From NCBI GenBank assembly GCA_031181325.1, contig JAPSKX010000024.1, forward strand, positions 1 through 40,384: 40,384 bases of DNA, given 5' to 3'. The stretch comes from Paenibacillus sp. GTDB lineage: Bacteria; Bacillota; Bacilli; Paenibacillales; YIM-B00363. The notes below the pieces were generated by a model. It did no database searches, was not told where the DNA came from, and saw only the letters and a program-made list of their open reading frames with translations. The number at the start of each line of letters is the position of its first letter. The first letter of the stretch is position 1. Positions 1-8,344 of this stretch are shown here, piece after piece. A program made the position numbers and the translations under genes.

Positions 1-320
1 ATCCGAATGGCGATCGACTGACCGACCGGGAACAGCTCGGGACGCGCGACCGCGACTTGACGTTCGTGCAAGTCGGCGTCGGCCGCAAGGGGAGACACCC
101 GCTCCGCGCCCTGCAGCAGAATCGTTTCGCCCGGAACGCCTTCGAGCTTTACGCCGGACCGCATGTGGATCGTCGTCTCGAGACGGAACGTTCCCTTGCC
201 TAGTTTCACTGTGCCTCCCCCGAGGCAGGACACGTAATCGATCGCCGATTGAATGTCCCGGTTCGCCTTGCCCGAGACGTCCGCGGCCGATACGTCTACC
301 GTTACGACGATGGTTTCCAT
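1..320 (-). CDS. Pectate-lyase-like right-handed beta-helix protein (N-terminal part)
   Basis: The reading frame begins at an ATG (318-320 on the minus strand) and runs off the left edge, giving about 106 residues. A GAGGGG ribosome binding site lies just upstream of the start. The visible protein starts METIVVTVDVS and has the usual opening of the Pectate_lyase_3 / GH28-related fold: a 'DIQSAID' helix, then 'GGGTVKLGKGTFRLETTI' and 'SGVKLEGVPGETIL'. This is the N-terminal capping helix and first coils of a parallel beta-helix. There is no signal peptide, so a cytoplasmic carbohydrate-active enzyme or lyase acting on imported oligosaccharide is plausible. Specificity cannot be told because the catalytic coils lie outside the window. 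It is transcribed divergently from nagA. Confidence 0.75.
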   Translation of the reverse strand, partial: METIVVTVDVSAADVSGKANRDIQSAIDYVSCLGGGTVKLGKGTFRLETTIHMRSGVKLEGVPGETILLQGAERVSPLAADADLHERQVAVARPELFPVGQSIAIR

Positions 321-469
321 AGATTCCCCTCGTTTCTCTTGCAAGTGCCATGCCAAGACCAGTCTACCATCGGCGGATTTCCCGCCGCGATGGGACGAAA
401 CCGTCGTTTACTGAGAGAATCTTGTTCAATGCAATGGATAAGAGTCGCCCAGAAGAAGTCAAGATTGGC

Positions 470-499
470 TTGTACATGGACGGTGCGTTACGCTATACC
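470..499 (+). promoter_or_regulatory. Possible sigma-A promoter for nagA
   Basis: TTGTAC at 470-475 and TATACC at 494-499 are 18 bp apart, with the nagA ribosome binding site AAGGAG following at 521-526. The match is moderate. The 217-bp divergent intergenic region (321-536) otherwise shows only a small GC hairpin near 373-389. Confidence 0.35.
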
Positions 500-536
500 A
501 TGGAAGTATTCCATCGGGATAAGGAGTGTACGCGCG

Positions 537-1697
537 GTGAAGATTGCGTTCGTAGGCGGGAAGTTGTATACGGGTAACGAAGTGATCCGTAGAGGAAGTC
601 TAATCGTGGATGGGGAGGGCCGCATCGAAGCGGCGGGAGAATCGGTCGACGTCCCGGACGGAGCGACGGTCGTCGACGTGACCGGCAAGACGCTGCTTCC
701 CGGATTCGTCGACATCCATGTACACGGCGGCGGCGGCCACCAGATGATGGACGGCGACTATGCGGCGTTGAACGGGATGAGCCGCTTCCATGCGGCTCAC
801 GGCACGACGTCGTTCCTCGCGACGACCAGCACGGATCGAGAAGAAACGATCGAGCGGGCGCTGCGGAATTGCGCCGCGCCGACCTCGCGCGAGCTGGAGG
901 GAGCGGAGCTGCTCGGCGTACACCTCGAAGGGCCGTTCCTCAACGAGGCAAGGGCCGGCGCCCAAAATAAATCCGACCTCCGGGCCCCGGACGAAAGGCT
1001 GCTTCGGCGCTTCCTCGATGCGTCCGGAGGCGCCATTCGACTCGTCACGCTCGCTCCCGAGCTTGCCGGCGGCATGGAGATGACGGAGATGTTGGCCCAT
1101 TCGGGCGTAACCGTATCGATCGGTCACTCGGACGCTTCTTACGCCCAAGCGCTCGAAGCGATAGAGCGGGGCGCTTCGCAGACGACGCACCACTTCAACG
1201 GCATGAGTCCGCTGCATCATCGAGAGCCCGGCGTCGCCGGGGCGGGATTGCTCTGTTCGGCGCTCACGACGGAGCTGATCTGCGATGGCATTCATGTGCA
1301 TCCCGCCGTGGTGAAGCTGCTCTTCGACGTGAAGGGCGCCCATAAGGTATGTATGATTACGGATGCCGTCATGGGCGCCGGCTTGCCTGACGGCGACTAC
1401 GGCAAGACGACGAAGAAAGACGGACAAATCTGGCTCAAGGACGGTTCAAGCCTCGCGGGAAGCTCCCTTACGATGGTGCAAGCCATGAGGAACGCGATGC
1501 GATTCACCGGTTACCCGATCGAGCGGTTGCTTCCTTCGTTCACGGAGGTGCCTGCGCGGCAAGTCGGCGCGTGGGATCGGAAAGGGTCGCTCGCCGTCGG
1601 GAAGGACGCGGATTTCCTCGTCGTCGACGAGCAGCTCGCGCTGCATGCAACGTACGTACGCGGTCGCGAGGCGTATCGCCGGGCGCCTAGCGCCTGA
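537..1697 (+). CDS. nagA: N-acetylglucosamine-6-phosphate deacetylase
   Basis: This enzyme removes the acetyl group from N-acetylglucosamine-6-phosphate in the cytoplasm, feeding amino-sugar catabolism and wall recycling. The frame is open from 249, but the GTG at 537 is the likely start: AAGGAG lies at 521-526, ten bases upstream, and the resulting 386 residues match the family length. The amidohydrolase motifs are intact: HVH at about residues 61-63, the metal-ligand Glu in HLEGPF (E131), GHSDA (H197), THHFNGM (H218/H219) and catalytic Asp in ITDAV (D276). No nagB or nagR is adjacent, so here it stands alone rather than in the usual nagAB operon. Confidence 0.95.
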   Translation: MKIAFVGGKLYTGNEVIRRGSLIVDGEGRIEAAGESVDVPDGATVVDVTGKTLLPGFVDIHVHGGGGHQMMDGDYAALNGMSRFHAAHGTTSFLATTSTDREETIERALRNCAAPTSRELEGAELLGVHLEGPFLNEARAGAQNKSDLRAPDERLLRRFLDASGGAIRLVTLAPELAGGMEMTEMLAHSGVTVSIGHSDASYAQALEAIERGASQTTHHFNGMSPLHHREPGVAGAGLLCSALTTELICDGIHVHPAVVKLLFDVKGAHKVCMITDAVMGAGLPDGDYGKTTKKDGQIWLKDGSSLAGSSLTMVQAMRNAMRFTGYPIERLLPSFTEVPARQVGAWDRKGSLAVGKDADFLVVDEQLALHATYVRGREAYRRAPSA

Positions 1698-1698
1698 T

Positions 1699-1727
1699 TT
1701 CCGTCGCGCTCCGTTCTGTCTTATAAT
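1699..1727 (+). promoter_or_regulatory. Likely promoter for the PEP-binding-domain gene
   Basis: A perfect TATAAT lies at 1722-1727, with a weak -35 (TTCCGT, 1699-1704) 17 bp upstream. It is in the 75-bp gap after nagA and 45 bp before the next start. Confidence 0.5.
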
Positions 1728-1772
1728 GAAGCTACGCTTCGAAAGACAGGAACGGAAGGCGGCGGAGGGAAG

Positions 1773-4379
1773 ATGTTTCGCGGGAAAGCAAGCACGGGCC
1801 TCCCGGGCTTCGATCAAGTGATCGATCGACTCCGGTTGGGCGACAATGTGGTTTGGCAGGTAGACTCGACGGAGGACTATAGGCGAATGGTCGCGCCTTA
1901 TATCGAGCAATCGCTTAAGGACGAGCGCCGATTGATTTACGTCCGCTTCGGAAAGCATGCTCCGGTCGTCGGCTCGCACCCGGAAGTCGAAACCTATGAA
2001 CTCGATCCGACGCGAGGGTTCGAGCGATTCGCATCGGAGGTGTATGAGCTCGTCGAACGACAGGGCAAACAAGCCTTCTATGTGTTCGACAGCTTGACCG
2101 AGCTGCTGGACCAATGGAAGTCGGATTTGATGATCGGCAACTTCTTTAAGATCGTATGCCCTTTTCTCTACGAGCTCGATACGATCGCCTATTTCGCGCT
2201 CATTCGCGGCGCGCACACATATGGCACGATCGCCGGCATTCGCGAGACGACGCAGCTGTTGGTGGATTTGTATCATGTGAACGGAAATGTCTATATTCAC
2301 CCGCTCAAAGTGTGGAACCGTTATTCGCCTACGATGTTCTTCCCGCATCTCATTCGAGGCGACGAAGCCGTCTCCATTACGGCGAGCACGGAGACGGCGG
2401 AGCTGTTCTCCGCGATTCGCCGCGGCGCGGAACGGCTCGATTATTGGGATGTCGTGCTTCGGGAGGCGCAAGACGCGCTGTCGCAGGACGCGGAACGGCA
2501 AGAACGGGCGAAGCGCACGTTAATCAACATGATGCTCGGCGGGGACGCGTCGCGCATGACCGAGCTGTGCGAACGGTACTTCGCGTTGTCCGACTTGCTG
2601 ACGATCGCCGGTCGCGAAATCGGCACGGGCTTTATCGGCGGGAAGAGCGTCGGCATGCTGCTGGCACGCAAAATACTGGAGGTCGAGGGCAAGGAGCGCT
2701 TCGACGGCCGCCTCGAGCCGCATGATTCGTTCTATATCGGATCGGACGTGTACTATACCTATATCGTTCAGAACGGCTGGTGGCCGCTGCGAGCGAAGCA
2801 GCGAACGGAGGAGGGGTACTTCGAATACGGTCGGGAGCTTAAGAACAAGCTGCTTACGGGGAAGTTCCCGCAGGCGATCCGCGAGCATCTGATGCAGATG
2901 CTCGAGTACTTCGGCCAATCGCCGATCATCGTCCGATCCAGCTCGCTGCTCGAGGACAACTTCGGCAATGCGTTCGCCGGTAAATACGAGAGCGTGTTTT
3001 GCGCGAACCAAGGCTCGCCGGAGGAGCGTTACGAGGCGCTCGAGCAAGCGATCCGCGTCGTATACGCCAGCTCGATGGACGAGGATGCGCTGCAATACCG
3101 CCTGAACCGCGGGCTGTTCGACCGCGACGAACAGATGGCGATTCTCGTGCAGCGCGTATCGGGCGACCATTACCGCGAATATTTTTTCCCGCATCTGGCG
3201 GGCGTCGGCTTCTCGTTGAATCTCTATGCGTGGGAAGCCGGCATCGATCCGAACGCGGGCATGCTGCGGCTCGTGTTCGGGCTCGGCACGCGTGCGGTGG
3301 ATCGAACGGAGGGAGACTACACGCGGCTCGTGGCGCTCGACGATCCGACGCGGCTGCCGCCGATGTATGCGGAAGACGTCCGGAAGTATTCGCAGCACGA
3401 TGTCGACGTGCTGTCGCTCCGCGAGAACAAGCTGACGAGCCGGAAGGCCGACGAAGCGGTAGGACTCGATCTGAAGACCGATCGCGCTTGGTTCGCGACG
3501 CCGGATTACGAGACGCAGCGGCGGATGCGCGAGCTCGGCATGGCCGCCGGCTCGGCGCCGTACGTGCTCCAGTTCGACAAGCTGCTACGGGAGAGCGAGT
3601 TCCCGGGGTTGATGCGCGACATGCTGGCGTTGCTCTCGAGCGTATACGAATATCCGGTCGATCTCGAATTTACGGCGAACTTCGCGGCTGACGGCCGGTT
3701 CAAGACGAACGTGCTGCAATGCCGCCCGATGCAGACGAGAGGTCTTGGCGGACAAGGCGCCGCGAAGCTGCCGGTCATCGGTCCGGAGGACGAGGCGCGC
3801 GTCTTCTTCGCCGGGCGGGGGAACTTCATGGGCGGCAGCGCTCGACTGCCCGTCGACCATGTCGTCTATGTCCGACCTGACGCCTATACGGCCATGACGG
3901 ATCGAGAGAAGTATTCGGTCGCCCGGGTCATCGGCAAGCTGAATGCGCTGCTTAGGGGGAAACGAGCTCTCCTGATCGGTCCCGGGAGGTGGGGAACGAC
4001 GATCCCGTCGCTCGGCGTGCCGCTGCGATTCTCCGAGCTGTGCCATATGACCGCGTTATGCGAGGTCGCCGTTCCGAGCGCCGGCTTTATGCCCGAGCTC
4101 AGCTACGGAAGCCACTTCTTCCAGGACCTTGTGGAGAGCGACATCTTCTACGGAGCGATCTTCGTCGGTCGGGACGGCGTCTCGTTCCGTCCGGACGTCG
4201 CGCTCTCGAAACCGAACCGGCTCGCGGATTGGCTGCCGGAGCATGCCGGCTTCGCGCATGCGATTCATGCGGCGGAGACGCCGGGGATGACGCTCCATGC
4301 GGATGTCGTCTCCCAGAAAATGCTATGCGTCGATAGGCCATCGGAAGGTACCCCGACGTCTGCGGATGTGGTACAGTAG
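1773..4379 (+). CDS. Degenerate KaiC-like domain fused to PEP-synthase-type ATP-grasp (PPDK_N) domain
   Basis: An 868-residue protein. Residues 1 to about 220 look like a RecA/KaiC (GvpD-like) domain: 'STGLPGFDQVIDRL' matches the KaiC opening and 'FYVFDSLTELLD' resembles a Walker B. The expected P-loop GxxGxGKT is replaced by 'LGDNVVWQVDSTEDY', so ATP binding there is probably lost. From about residue 285 to 655 there is a pyruvate-phosphate dikinase/PEP synthase ATP-binding domain, with 'GGKSVGMLLA' (about 288), 'PIIVRSSSLLEDNFG' (about 384) and 'QCRPMQT' (about 650). A conserved tail with 'GPGRWGTT' (about 736) follows. The phosphohistidine swivel domain and PEP/pyruvate barrel of true PEP synthases are missing, so it is unlikely to make PEP by itself. 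GGAGGG precedes the ATG closely. Function unknown; it may phosphorylate a partner or act as a nucleotide sensor. Confidence 0.8.
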   Translation: MFRGKASTGLPGFDQVIDRLRLGDNVVWQVDSTEDYRRMVAPYIEQSLKDERRLIYVRFGKHAPVVGSHPEVETYELDPTRGFERFASEVYELVERQGKQAFYVFDSLTELLDQWKSDLMIGNFFKIVCPFLYELDTIAYFALIRGAHTYGTIAGIRETTQLLVDLYHVNGNVYIHPLKVWNRYSPTMFFPHLIRGDEAVSITASTETAELFSAIRRGAERLDYWDVVLREAQDALSQDAERQERAKRTLINMMLGGDASRMTELCERYFALSDLLTIAGREIGTGFIGGKSVGMLLARKILEVEGKERFDGRLEPHDSFYIGSDVYYTYIVQNGWWPLRAKQRTEEGYFEYGRELKNKLLTGKFPQAIREHLMQMLEYFGQSPIIVRSSSLLEDNFGNAFAGKYESVFCANQGSPEERYEALEQAIRVVYASSMDEDALQYRLNRGLFDRDEQMAILVQRVSGDHYREYFFPHLAGVGFSLNLYAWEAGIDPNAGMLRLVFGLGTRAVDRTEGDYTRLVALDDPTRLPPMYAEDVRKYSQHDVDVLSLRENKLTSRKADEAVGLDLKTDRAWFATPDYETQRRMRELGMAAGSAPYVLQFDKLLRESEFPGLMRDMLALLSSVYEYPVDLEFTANFAADGRFKTNVLQCRPMQTRGLGGQGAAKLPVIGPEDEARVFFAGRGNFMGGSARLPVDHVVYVRPDAYTAMTDREKYSVARVIGKLNALLRGKRALLIGPGRWGTTIPSLGVPLRFSELCHMTALCEVAVPSAGFMPELSYGSHFFQDLVESDIFYGAIFVGRDGVSFRPDVALSKPNRLADWLPEHAGFAHAIHAAETPGMTLHADVVSQKMLCVDRPSEGTPTSADVVQ

Positions 4380-4433
4380 CAGGGAGAAGCCTACGTTTCG
4401 GGTGAAAGCGCGATCAAACCGAAGGAGGTCCCG

Positions 4434-5306
4434 ATGGAACCGAGAACAAAGCTGAACCGCAACGTTGCGGCGGGCGTTCTGGCCGCGATCCTCTTGCTCC
4501 CCGCCGCGCCGCTTCCGGCGTCGGCCGCGAAAGACAGGGTCGTGGAAGAAGCCCGGCTTACGGTCGACGGGGAGTACGTCGCTCTCGTCGACCCGATCCG
4601 CATCGAGGACGGCCGATTGTTTCTGCCCGTCGCTCCCCTCGCGAGCCTGTTCGACGCGACGGTCGCGTGGGACGGCGGCAACGAAGCCGCGACATTGTGT
4701 ACGTCGAACGGCGACACCATCGTCATGAGGAACGCCGTTCCGGTCGTCTCTTACAACGACCGCCGCTACGTAATGGATACGGCGCCCTTCCTTGCCGACG
4801 GAAGAACGTACTTGCCCTTCCGGGTCGTCGCGGAGCTGATGAACGCAACCGTACAATGGAACGAAGGCGAAAGCGTAGCCGCATTGTCGTCCGCCTCGCC
4901 GGCGGAAGCCCCCGTCGTCCCGCAGCTGACCGAAGCGAAGCCGTATGCGGAGGAGGAGTTGCAGCTGCTTGCGAAGCTCGTGCAGGTCGAGGCCGGGTCC
5001 GAGTCATACGAGGGGCAGCTTGCGATCGCCAACGTGATCTTGAACCGCGTGAACGATTCGCGATTCCCCGATACGATTCGCGATGTCATCTATTCGGGCA
5101 AACAATTCCCTCCAGCGCATAACGGACTGCTCGACAAGAGCGAGCCGAACGCGAGCGCGCTGCGCGCGGCGAGGGATGCGTTAGACGGGAGAAACAACAT
5201 CGAAGACGCCGTATATTTTTTCAATCCCGACGTGACGAGCGGATCGTTCTGGGATGAGCTCGAGGTCGTCGCCGTCATCGGCAACCATGCTTACGCGAAA
5301 TCGTAA
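4434..5306 (+). CDS. Secreted cell-wall hydrolase: copper-amine-oxidase-N repeats plus SleB-type (Hydrolase_2) domain
   Basis: A 290-residue exported protein. Residues 1-32 form a Sec signal peptide (basic start, AAGVLAAILLLP core, ASA|A cleavage). Residues of about 35-150 are a copper amine oxidase N-terminal (stalk) domain, with 'DPIRIEDGRLFLPVAPL' and 'FLADGRTYLPFRVVAEL' as the two repeat signatures common in Paenibacillus envelope proteins. Residues of about 165-290 are the SleB/CwlJ catalytic domain: 'LLAKLVQVEAGSESYEGQ' holds the conserved Glu (E186) and 'IANVILNRVNDSRFP' is highly typical. SleB-family enzymes are lytic transglycosylases of cortex or vegetative peptidoglycan. GGAGGT sits seven bases before the ATG. 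It starts 54 bp after the preceding gene and ends at a strong terminator. Confidence 0.88.
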   Translation: MEPRTKLNRNVAAGVLAAILLLPAAPLPASAAKDRVVEEARLTVDGEYVALVDPIRIEDGRLFLPVAPLASLFDATVAWDGGNEAATLCTSNGDTIVMRNAVPVVSYNDRRYVMDTAPFLADGRTYLPFRVVAELMNATVQWNEGESVAALSSASPAEAPVVPQLTEAKPYAEEELQLLAKLVQVEAGSESYEGQLAIANVILNRVNDSRFPDTIRDVIYSGKQFPPAHNGLLDKSEPNASALRAARDALDGRNNIEDAVYFFNPDVTSGSFWDELEVVAVIGNHAYAKS

Positions 5307-5319
5307 CCGCTGACGCCCG

Positions 5320-5355
5320 AAGCACCCGCCTCCCCGAGAGGCGGGTGCTTCTTAA
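5320..5355 (+). terminator. Intrinsic terminator after the wall hydrolase
   Basis: A perfect 12-bp stem (AAGCACCCGCCT at 5320-5331 with its complement at 5339-5350) and a 7-nt loop are followed by CTTAATGTT. It closes the transcription unit that ends at 5306. Confidence 0.85.
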
Positions 5356-5386
5356 TGTTCCGATAACGCCTGAAAGATGGGACCTG

Positions 5387-5395
5387 TGATAGAAT
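5387..5395 (+). promoter_or_regulatory. Extended -10 promoter element of the MocR-type gene
   Basis: TGA TAGAAT at 5387-5395 is an extended -10, 38 bp before the GTG start at 5433. No good -35 is visible, as is common for extended -10 promoters. Confidence 0.45.
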
Positions 5396-5432
5396 AGGGA
5401 ATCATACGATATCATAGGAGCGGATCCGCAAG

Positions 5433-6893
5433 GTGGGTTGGATTACGATCGATCGGTCGATCAAGACGACGCTGAAGGAGCAAATCATTACGCAGCTGCG
5501 AACGAACATTCTTGCCGGCGATTTGCGGGCGGGCGAAGCGCTGCCGTCGACCCGTCAGTTGGCGCTCGAGCTTCAGGTTTCTCGGAACGTGCTATTGGAA
5601 GCGTACGAACAGCTCACGGCGGAGGGGTACTTGGAGGGACGCACCGGTACGGGAACGTTCGTCGCGCAGGGAGCGACCCTCGCGCTATACGAACCGCCTG
5701 CGGCGCCTTCCGCGCCGCAGGGGAACGACGGGCGGTCCCCGACCGACGTCGTCAGCTTCCGCTCCGGCATCCCGGCGCTGGATCGATTCCCTCGGAGGAG
5801 ATGGGCTCAGCTCGCGCAGGAGATCTTTACGTACACGCCTGACCGAAACTTCGGATATGACGCTCCCGAAGGCAGGCCGGAGCTCCGAAGCGCCATCGCG
5901 AAATACGTCTTCCGGGTCCGAGGCGTTCGCTGCCGACCCGACCAAGTGGTCGTCACGTCGGGAACGACGCAAGCGATTAGCCTTACCGCGAAGCTCTGCG
6001 CCGGCCCCGGGGAGCCGTTCATTCTCGAAGACCCGATCACGAACGACATCCAGACGATACTCGCCTCGCACGGCGCCCGTCTCGTCCCGTTGCCGGTCGA
6101 CGAATCGGGGATCGATACGGCCGAGCTCGCGCGAAGATCGCTTCGCGGGAGCGTATACGTAACGCCGTCGCACCAATACCCGCTCGGCTCGATCCTGCCG
6201 ATTCAAAGACGCGTGCAGTTGATCGAATACGCCAGGCGGACCGGCAGCTACATCGTCGAGGACGATTACGACAGCGAGTTCCGGTACGAAGGCGATCCGA
6301 TCCCGTCGCTTCAGGGATTGGATCCGAACGTCGTCATCTATCTCGGCACGTTCAGCAAAATATTATCGCCCGCGCTGCGCATCGGATATATGATCTTGCC
6401 CGACCCATTAATAGAACGTTGCAGGCGGCTGAAGTGGTTCAGCGACCTGCACACGCCGTCGCTCGAACAATTGATCCTGGCCCGATTCGTCGAAGACGGC
6501 CATCTCGAGCGGCATATTCGGAACATGAAGAAACTGTATAAGCGCAAGCGAGACTTCATCCGCGAGCGGCTGAAACATTGCTTCGGGGAGAGCGTCGTCA
6601 TCCGCGGGGACTCCACCGGTCTCCATCTGATTGCGGATTTTCCCGGAGTTACGTTCACGGAGCCGCTAATCGAGCGCATCCTCGAAGCGGGCGTATCCGT
6701 GCAGCCCGTCAGCGTGCATGCCCACGATCGAACGGCGCACGGCAGCTCTCTAATCATCGGCTTCGGCCACCTCGGCGAACCGGACATGGCTTTAGGCGTC
6801 GAACGACTGAATACTGTACTCAGCGGTCGACTGTTTCGCGGCAGCCCGTCGTCGCAGCGGGAGAAGGCGGGGATAACAGCTCCAAGCCTCTAG
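5433..6893 (+). CDS. MocR/PdxR-type regulator (GntR HTH plus class I aminotransferase fold)
   Basis: A 486-residue PLP-dependent transcription factor. Residues 1-75 are a GntR winged helix ('TLKEQIITQLRTNILAGDLRAGEALPSTRQLA', 'GYLEGRTGTGTFV'). Residues of about 105-470 are a fold-type I aminotransferase domain with 'TSGTTQAISLTAKL', 'EDDYDSEFRYEG' and the PLP-lysine motif 'GTFSKILSPALRIGYM' (K309), so cofactor binding should be intact. The GTG at 5433 starts 12 bases after AGGAG. Members control vitamin B6, GABA or amino-acid genes. No pdxS/pdxT is nearby, so its target is unknown; the M20/creatininase pair downstream is one candidate. A 48-codon gene on the other strand overlaps its last 74 bp. 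Confidence 0.9.
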   Translation: MGWITIDRSIKTTLKEQIITQLRTNILAGDLRAGEALPSTRQLALELQVSRNVLLEAYEQLTAEGYLEGRTGTGTFVAQGATLALYEPPAAPSAPQGNDGRSPTDVVSFRSGIPALDRFPRRRWAQLAQEIFTYTPDRNFGYDAPEGRPELRSAIAKYVFRVRGVRCRPDQVVVTSGTTQAISLTAKLCAGPGEPFILEDPITNDIQTILASHGARLVPLPVDESGIDTAELARRSLRGSVYVTPSHQYPLGSILPIQRRVQLIEYARRTGSYIVEDDYDSEFRYEGDPIPSLQGLDPNVVIYLGTFSKILSPALRIGYMILPDPLIERCRRLKWFSDLHTPSLEQLILARFVEDGHLERHIRNMKKLYKRKRDFIRERLKHCFGESVVIRGDSTGLHLIADFPGVTFTEPLIERILEAGVSVQPVSVHAHDRTAHGSSLIIGFGHLGEPDMALGVERLNTVLSGRLFRGSPSSQREKAGITAPSL

Positions 6894-6966
6894 AAATCAG
6901 GACGCTGACGATAACGGCCGCCAGGATCCAGACGGCTACCGTCCATCGATCTTTTGCGGTTTCCAT
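6820..6966 (-). CDS. Small single-pass membrane protein (48 aa), unknown function
   Basis: An ATG at 6964-6966 on the minus strand is preceded by AGGAGG (6979-6984, 12 bases away). The 48 residues comprise a short basic N-terminus (METAKDR), one transmembrane segment (about residues 8-31, WTVAVWILAAVIVSVLISRG) and a small Ser/Pro-rich tail. The composition looks like real membrane protein rather than a shadow of the opposite frame. The gene is convergent with, and overlaps by 74 bp, the 3' end of the MocR-type gene. I recognise no family. Confidence 0.5.
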   Translation of the reverse strand: METAKDRWTVAVWILAAVIVSVLISRGLELLSPPSPAATTGCRETVDR

Positions 6967-7018
6967 GTTCTTTTTCTTCCTCCTACTTTCGTTTCGTTCT
7001 ACCATATCACGCTGACCG

Positions 7019-7049
7019 GAACGGGAAGAGAGCCGCTCCCGTTCTTTTT
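7019..7049 (+). terminator. Intrinsic terminator after the MocR-type gene
   Basis: GAACGGGA (7019-7026) pairs perfectly with TCCCGTTC (7037-7044) across a 10-nt loop and is followed by five T (7045-7049). It lies 126 bp past the MocR stop, beyond the small opposite-strand gene. Confidence 0.7.
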
Positions 7050-7150
7050 CGATGGAGCCACTGTACCTATTTGTCGTACAAAACATTAAGACCGTCCTAG
7101 TGCGTTCCGACGGGATAGGACTTTATATTGGAGAAGAAGGGGGAATCGTC

Positions 7151-8344
7151 GTGGAACAACAACGGATTCTTGAATCGGCCAAGCAATTGGAAGCGCAATT
7201 GATCGCTTGGAGGAGAGATTTTCACCAGCATCCCGAGCTCGGATACGAAGAGGTTCGAACGTCCGGCATCGTCGCGGACCATCTTCGCGCCTTGGGACTC
7301 GAAACCCGTACCGGCTTAGGGGGAACAGGCGTCGTGGGCTTGCTGCGAGGCGACCGTCCGGGTCCGACCATGCTGCTTCGCGCGGATATGGACGCCTTGC
7401 CGATCCCGGATGCGAAGTCGGTCGCGTACCGGTCGACGGTAGAGGGGAAGGCGCATCTGTGCGGACACGACGCGCATACGGCGATGCTGATGGGAGCGGC
7501 GAAGCTGCTCGCGGAGAGAGGCTTGCATAGAGGCAATATCAAGTTCATGTTTCAACCCGCCGAAGAAGGAGGAGCCGGCGCGGACGCGATGATTCGAGAC
7601 GGACTGCTCGAAGATCCGAAGGTCGACGCGGCGGCGGCGCTGCACGTCTCGCCGATGTTCCCGGTCGGCCGAACCGCTGCGGCCAAGGGACCGGCCTGGG
7701 CCGCGACCAATCCGCTTCGAATTAAAATTATCGGCAAGGGCGGCCATGCGGCGAGTCCGCATCAGACGGTCGACTCGATCGCCGTCGCCGCCCAAGTCAT
7801 TACGGCGCTGCAGCACATCGCAAGCCGGCAGGTGGATCCGCTCGACTCCGTCGTGGTGACGATCGGGAAGATCGCAGGCGGGTACGCCTCCAACGTCATC
7901 GCACCGGAGGTCGAGCTGACGGGGACGGTAAGAACGCTGAATCCGCAGCTGCGCGAACGGATGAAGGAAAAAATCGAAACCGTGGTCCGGGGCGTGACCG
8001 ACGCGTTCGGCGCCGCGTACGAGTTGGAGCTCAAAGACGGGTACCCCGTCGTCGTGAACGACGCGGCGCTGCACGACTTGTACGCGAAAACTTGCGAAGA
8101 CGTGCTCGGCGCGGGAAGCTGGGAAGAAATCCGTCCGACGATGGGCGGGGAGGACTTCGCATACGTCGCGCGTCAAGTGCCGGCCGTGATGTTCCGCTTA
8201 GGGACGCGCGGAGGGGAGGAGACGTCCTACGCGCTGCATCACCCGTCGTTCGACTTGGACGAGAGCGCCTTGCCGCTCGGCGCGGCGATGCTCGCGTCGG
8301 TCGCGATCAACTACTTGGAATGCGGGGATGAATCATCGTGTTAA
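7151..8344 (+). CDS. M20 family metallo-amidohydrolase (hippurate hydrolase / N-acyl amino acid deacylase type)
   Basis: A cytoplasmic 397-residue M20D-type hydrolase that cleaves an amide bond in an N-acyl amino acid or small peptide. The frame is open from 7052, but the GTG at 7151 has AAGGGGG seven bases upstream and gives the normal family start 'FHQHPELGYEE'. Metal and catalytic motifs are in place: 'LRADMDALPI', 'LCGHDAHTAM' (C104, H106, H109), 'FQPAEEGGAGA' (E138/E139), 'GKGGHAASPH' in the dimerisation domain and 'MGGEDFAYV' (E334). The stop overlaps the next gene by 7 bp, so the two are translationally coupled. Substrate unknown. Confidence 0.9.
   Translation: MEQQRILESAKQLEAQLIAWRRDFHQHPELGYEEVRTSGIVADHLRALGLETRTGLGGTGVVGLLRGDRPGPTMLLRADMDALPIPDAKSVAYRSTVEGKAHLCGHDAHTAMLMGAAKLLAERGLHRGNIKFMFQPAEEGGAGADAMIRDGLLEDPKVDAAAALHVSPMFPVGRTAAAKGPAWAATNPLRIKIIGKGGHAASPHQTVDSIAVAAQVITALQHIASRQVDPLDSVVVTIGKIAGGYASNVIAPEVELTGTVRTLNPQLRERMKEKIETVVRGVTDAFGAAYELELKDGYPVVVNDAALHDLYAKTCEDVLGAGSWEEIRPTMGGEDFAYVARQVPAVMFRLGTRGGEETSYALHHPSFDLDESALPLGAAMLASVAINYLECGDESSC

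Noticed and set aside
1446..3398. Long minus-strand open frames (351 and 292 codons) opposite nagA and the PEP-binding gene.
   Set aside because: They are antisense to well-supported genes, rich in Arg/His/Pro as expected of GC-rich shadows, have no recognisable domains, and cross the intergenic region without regard to the real gene borders.
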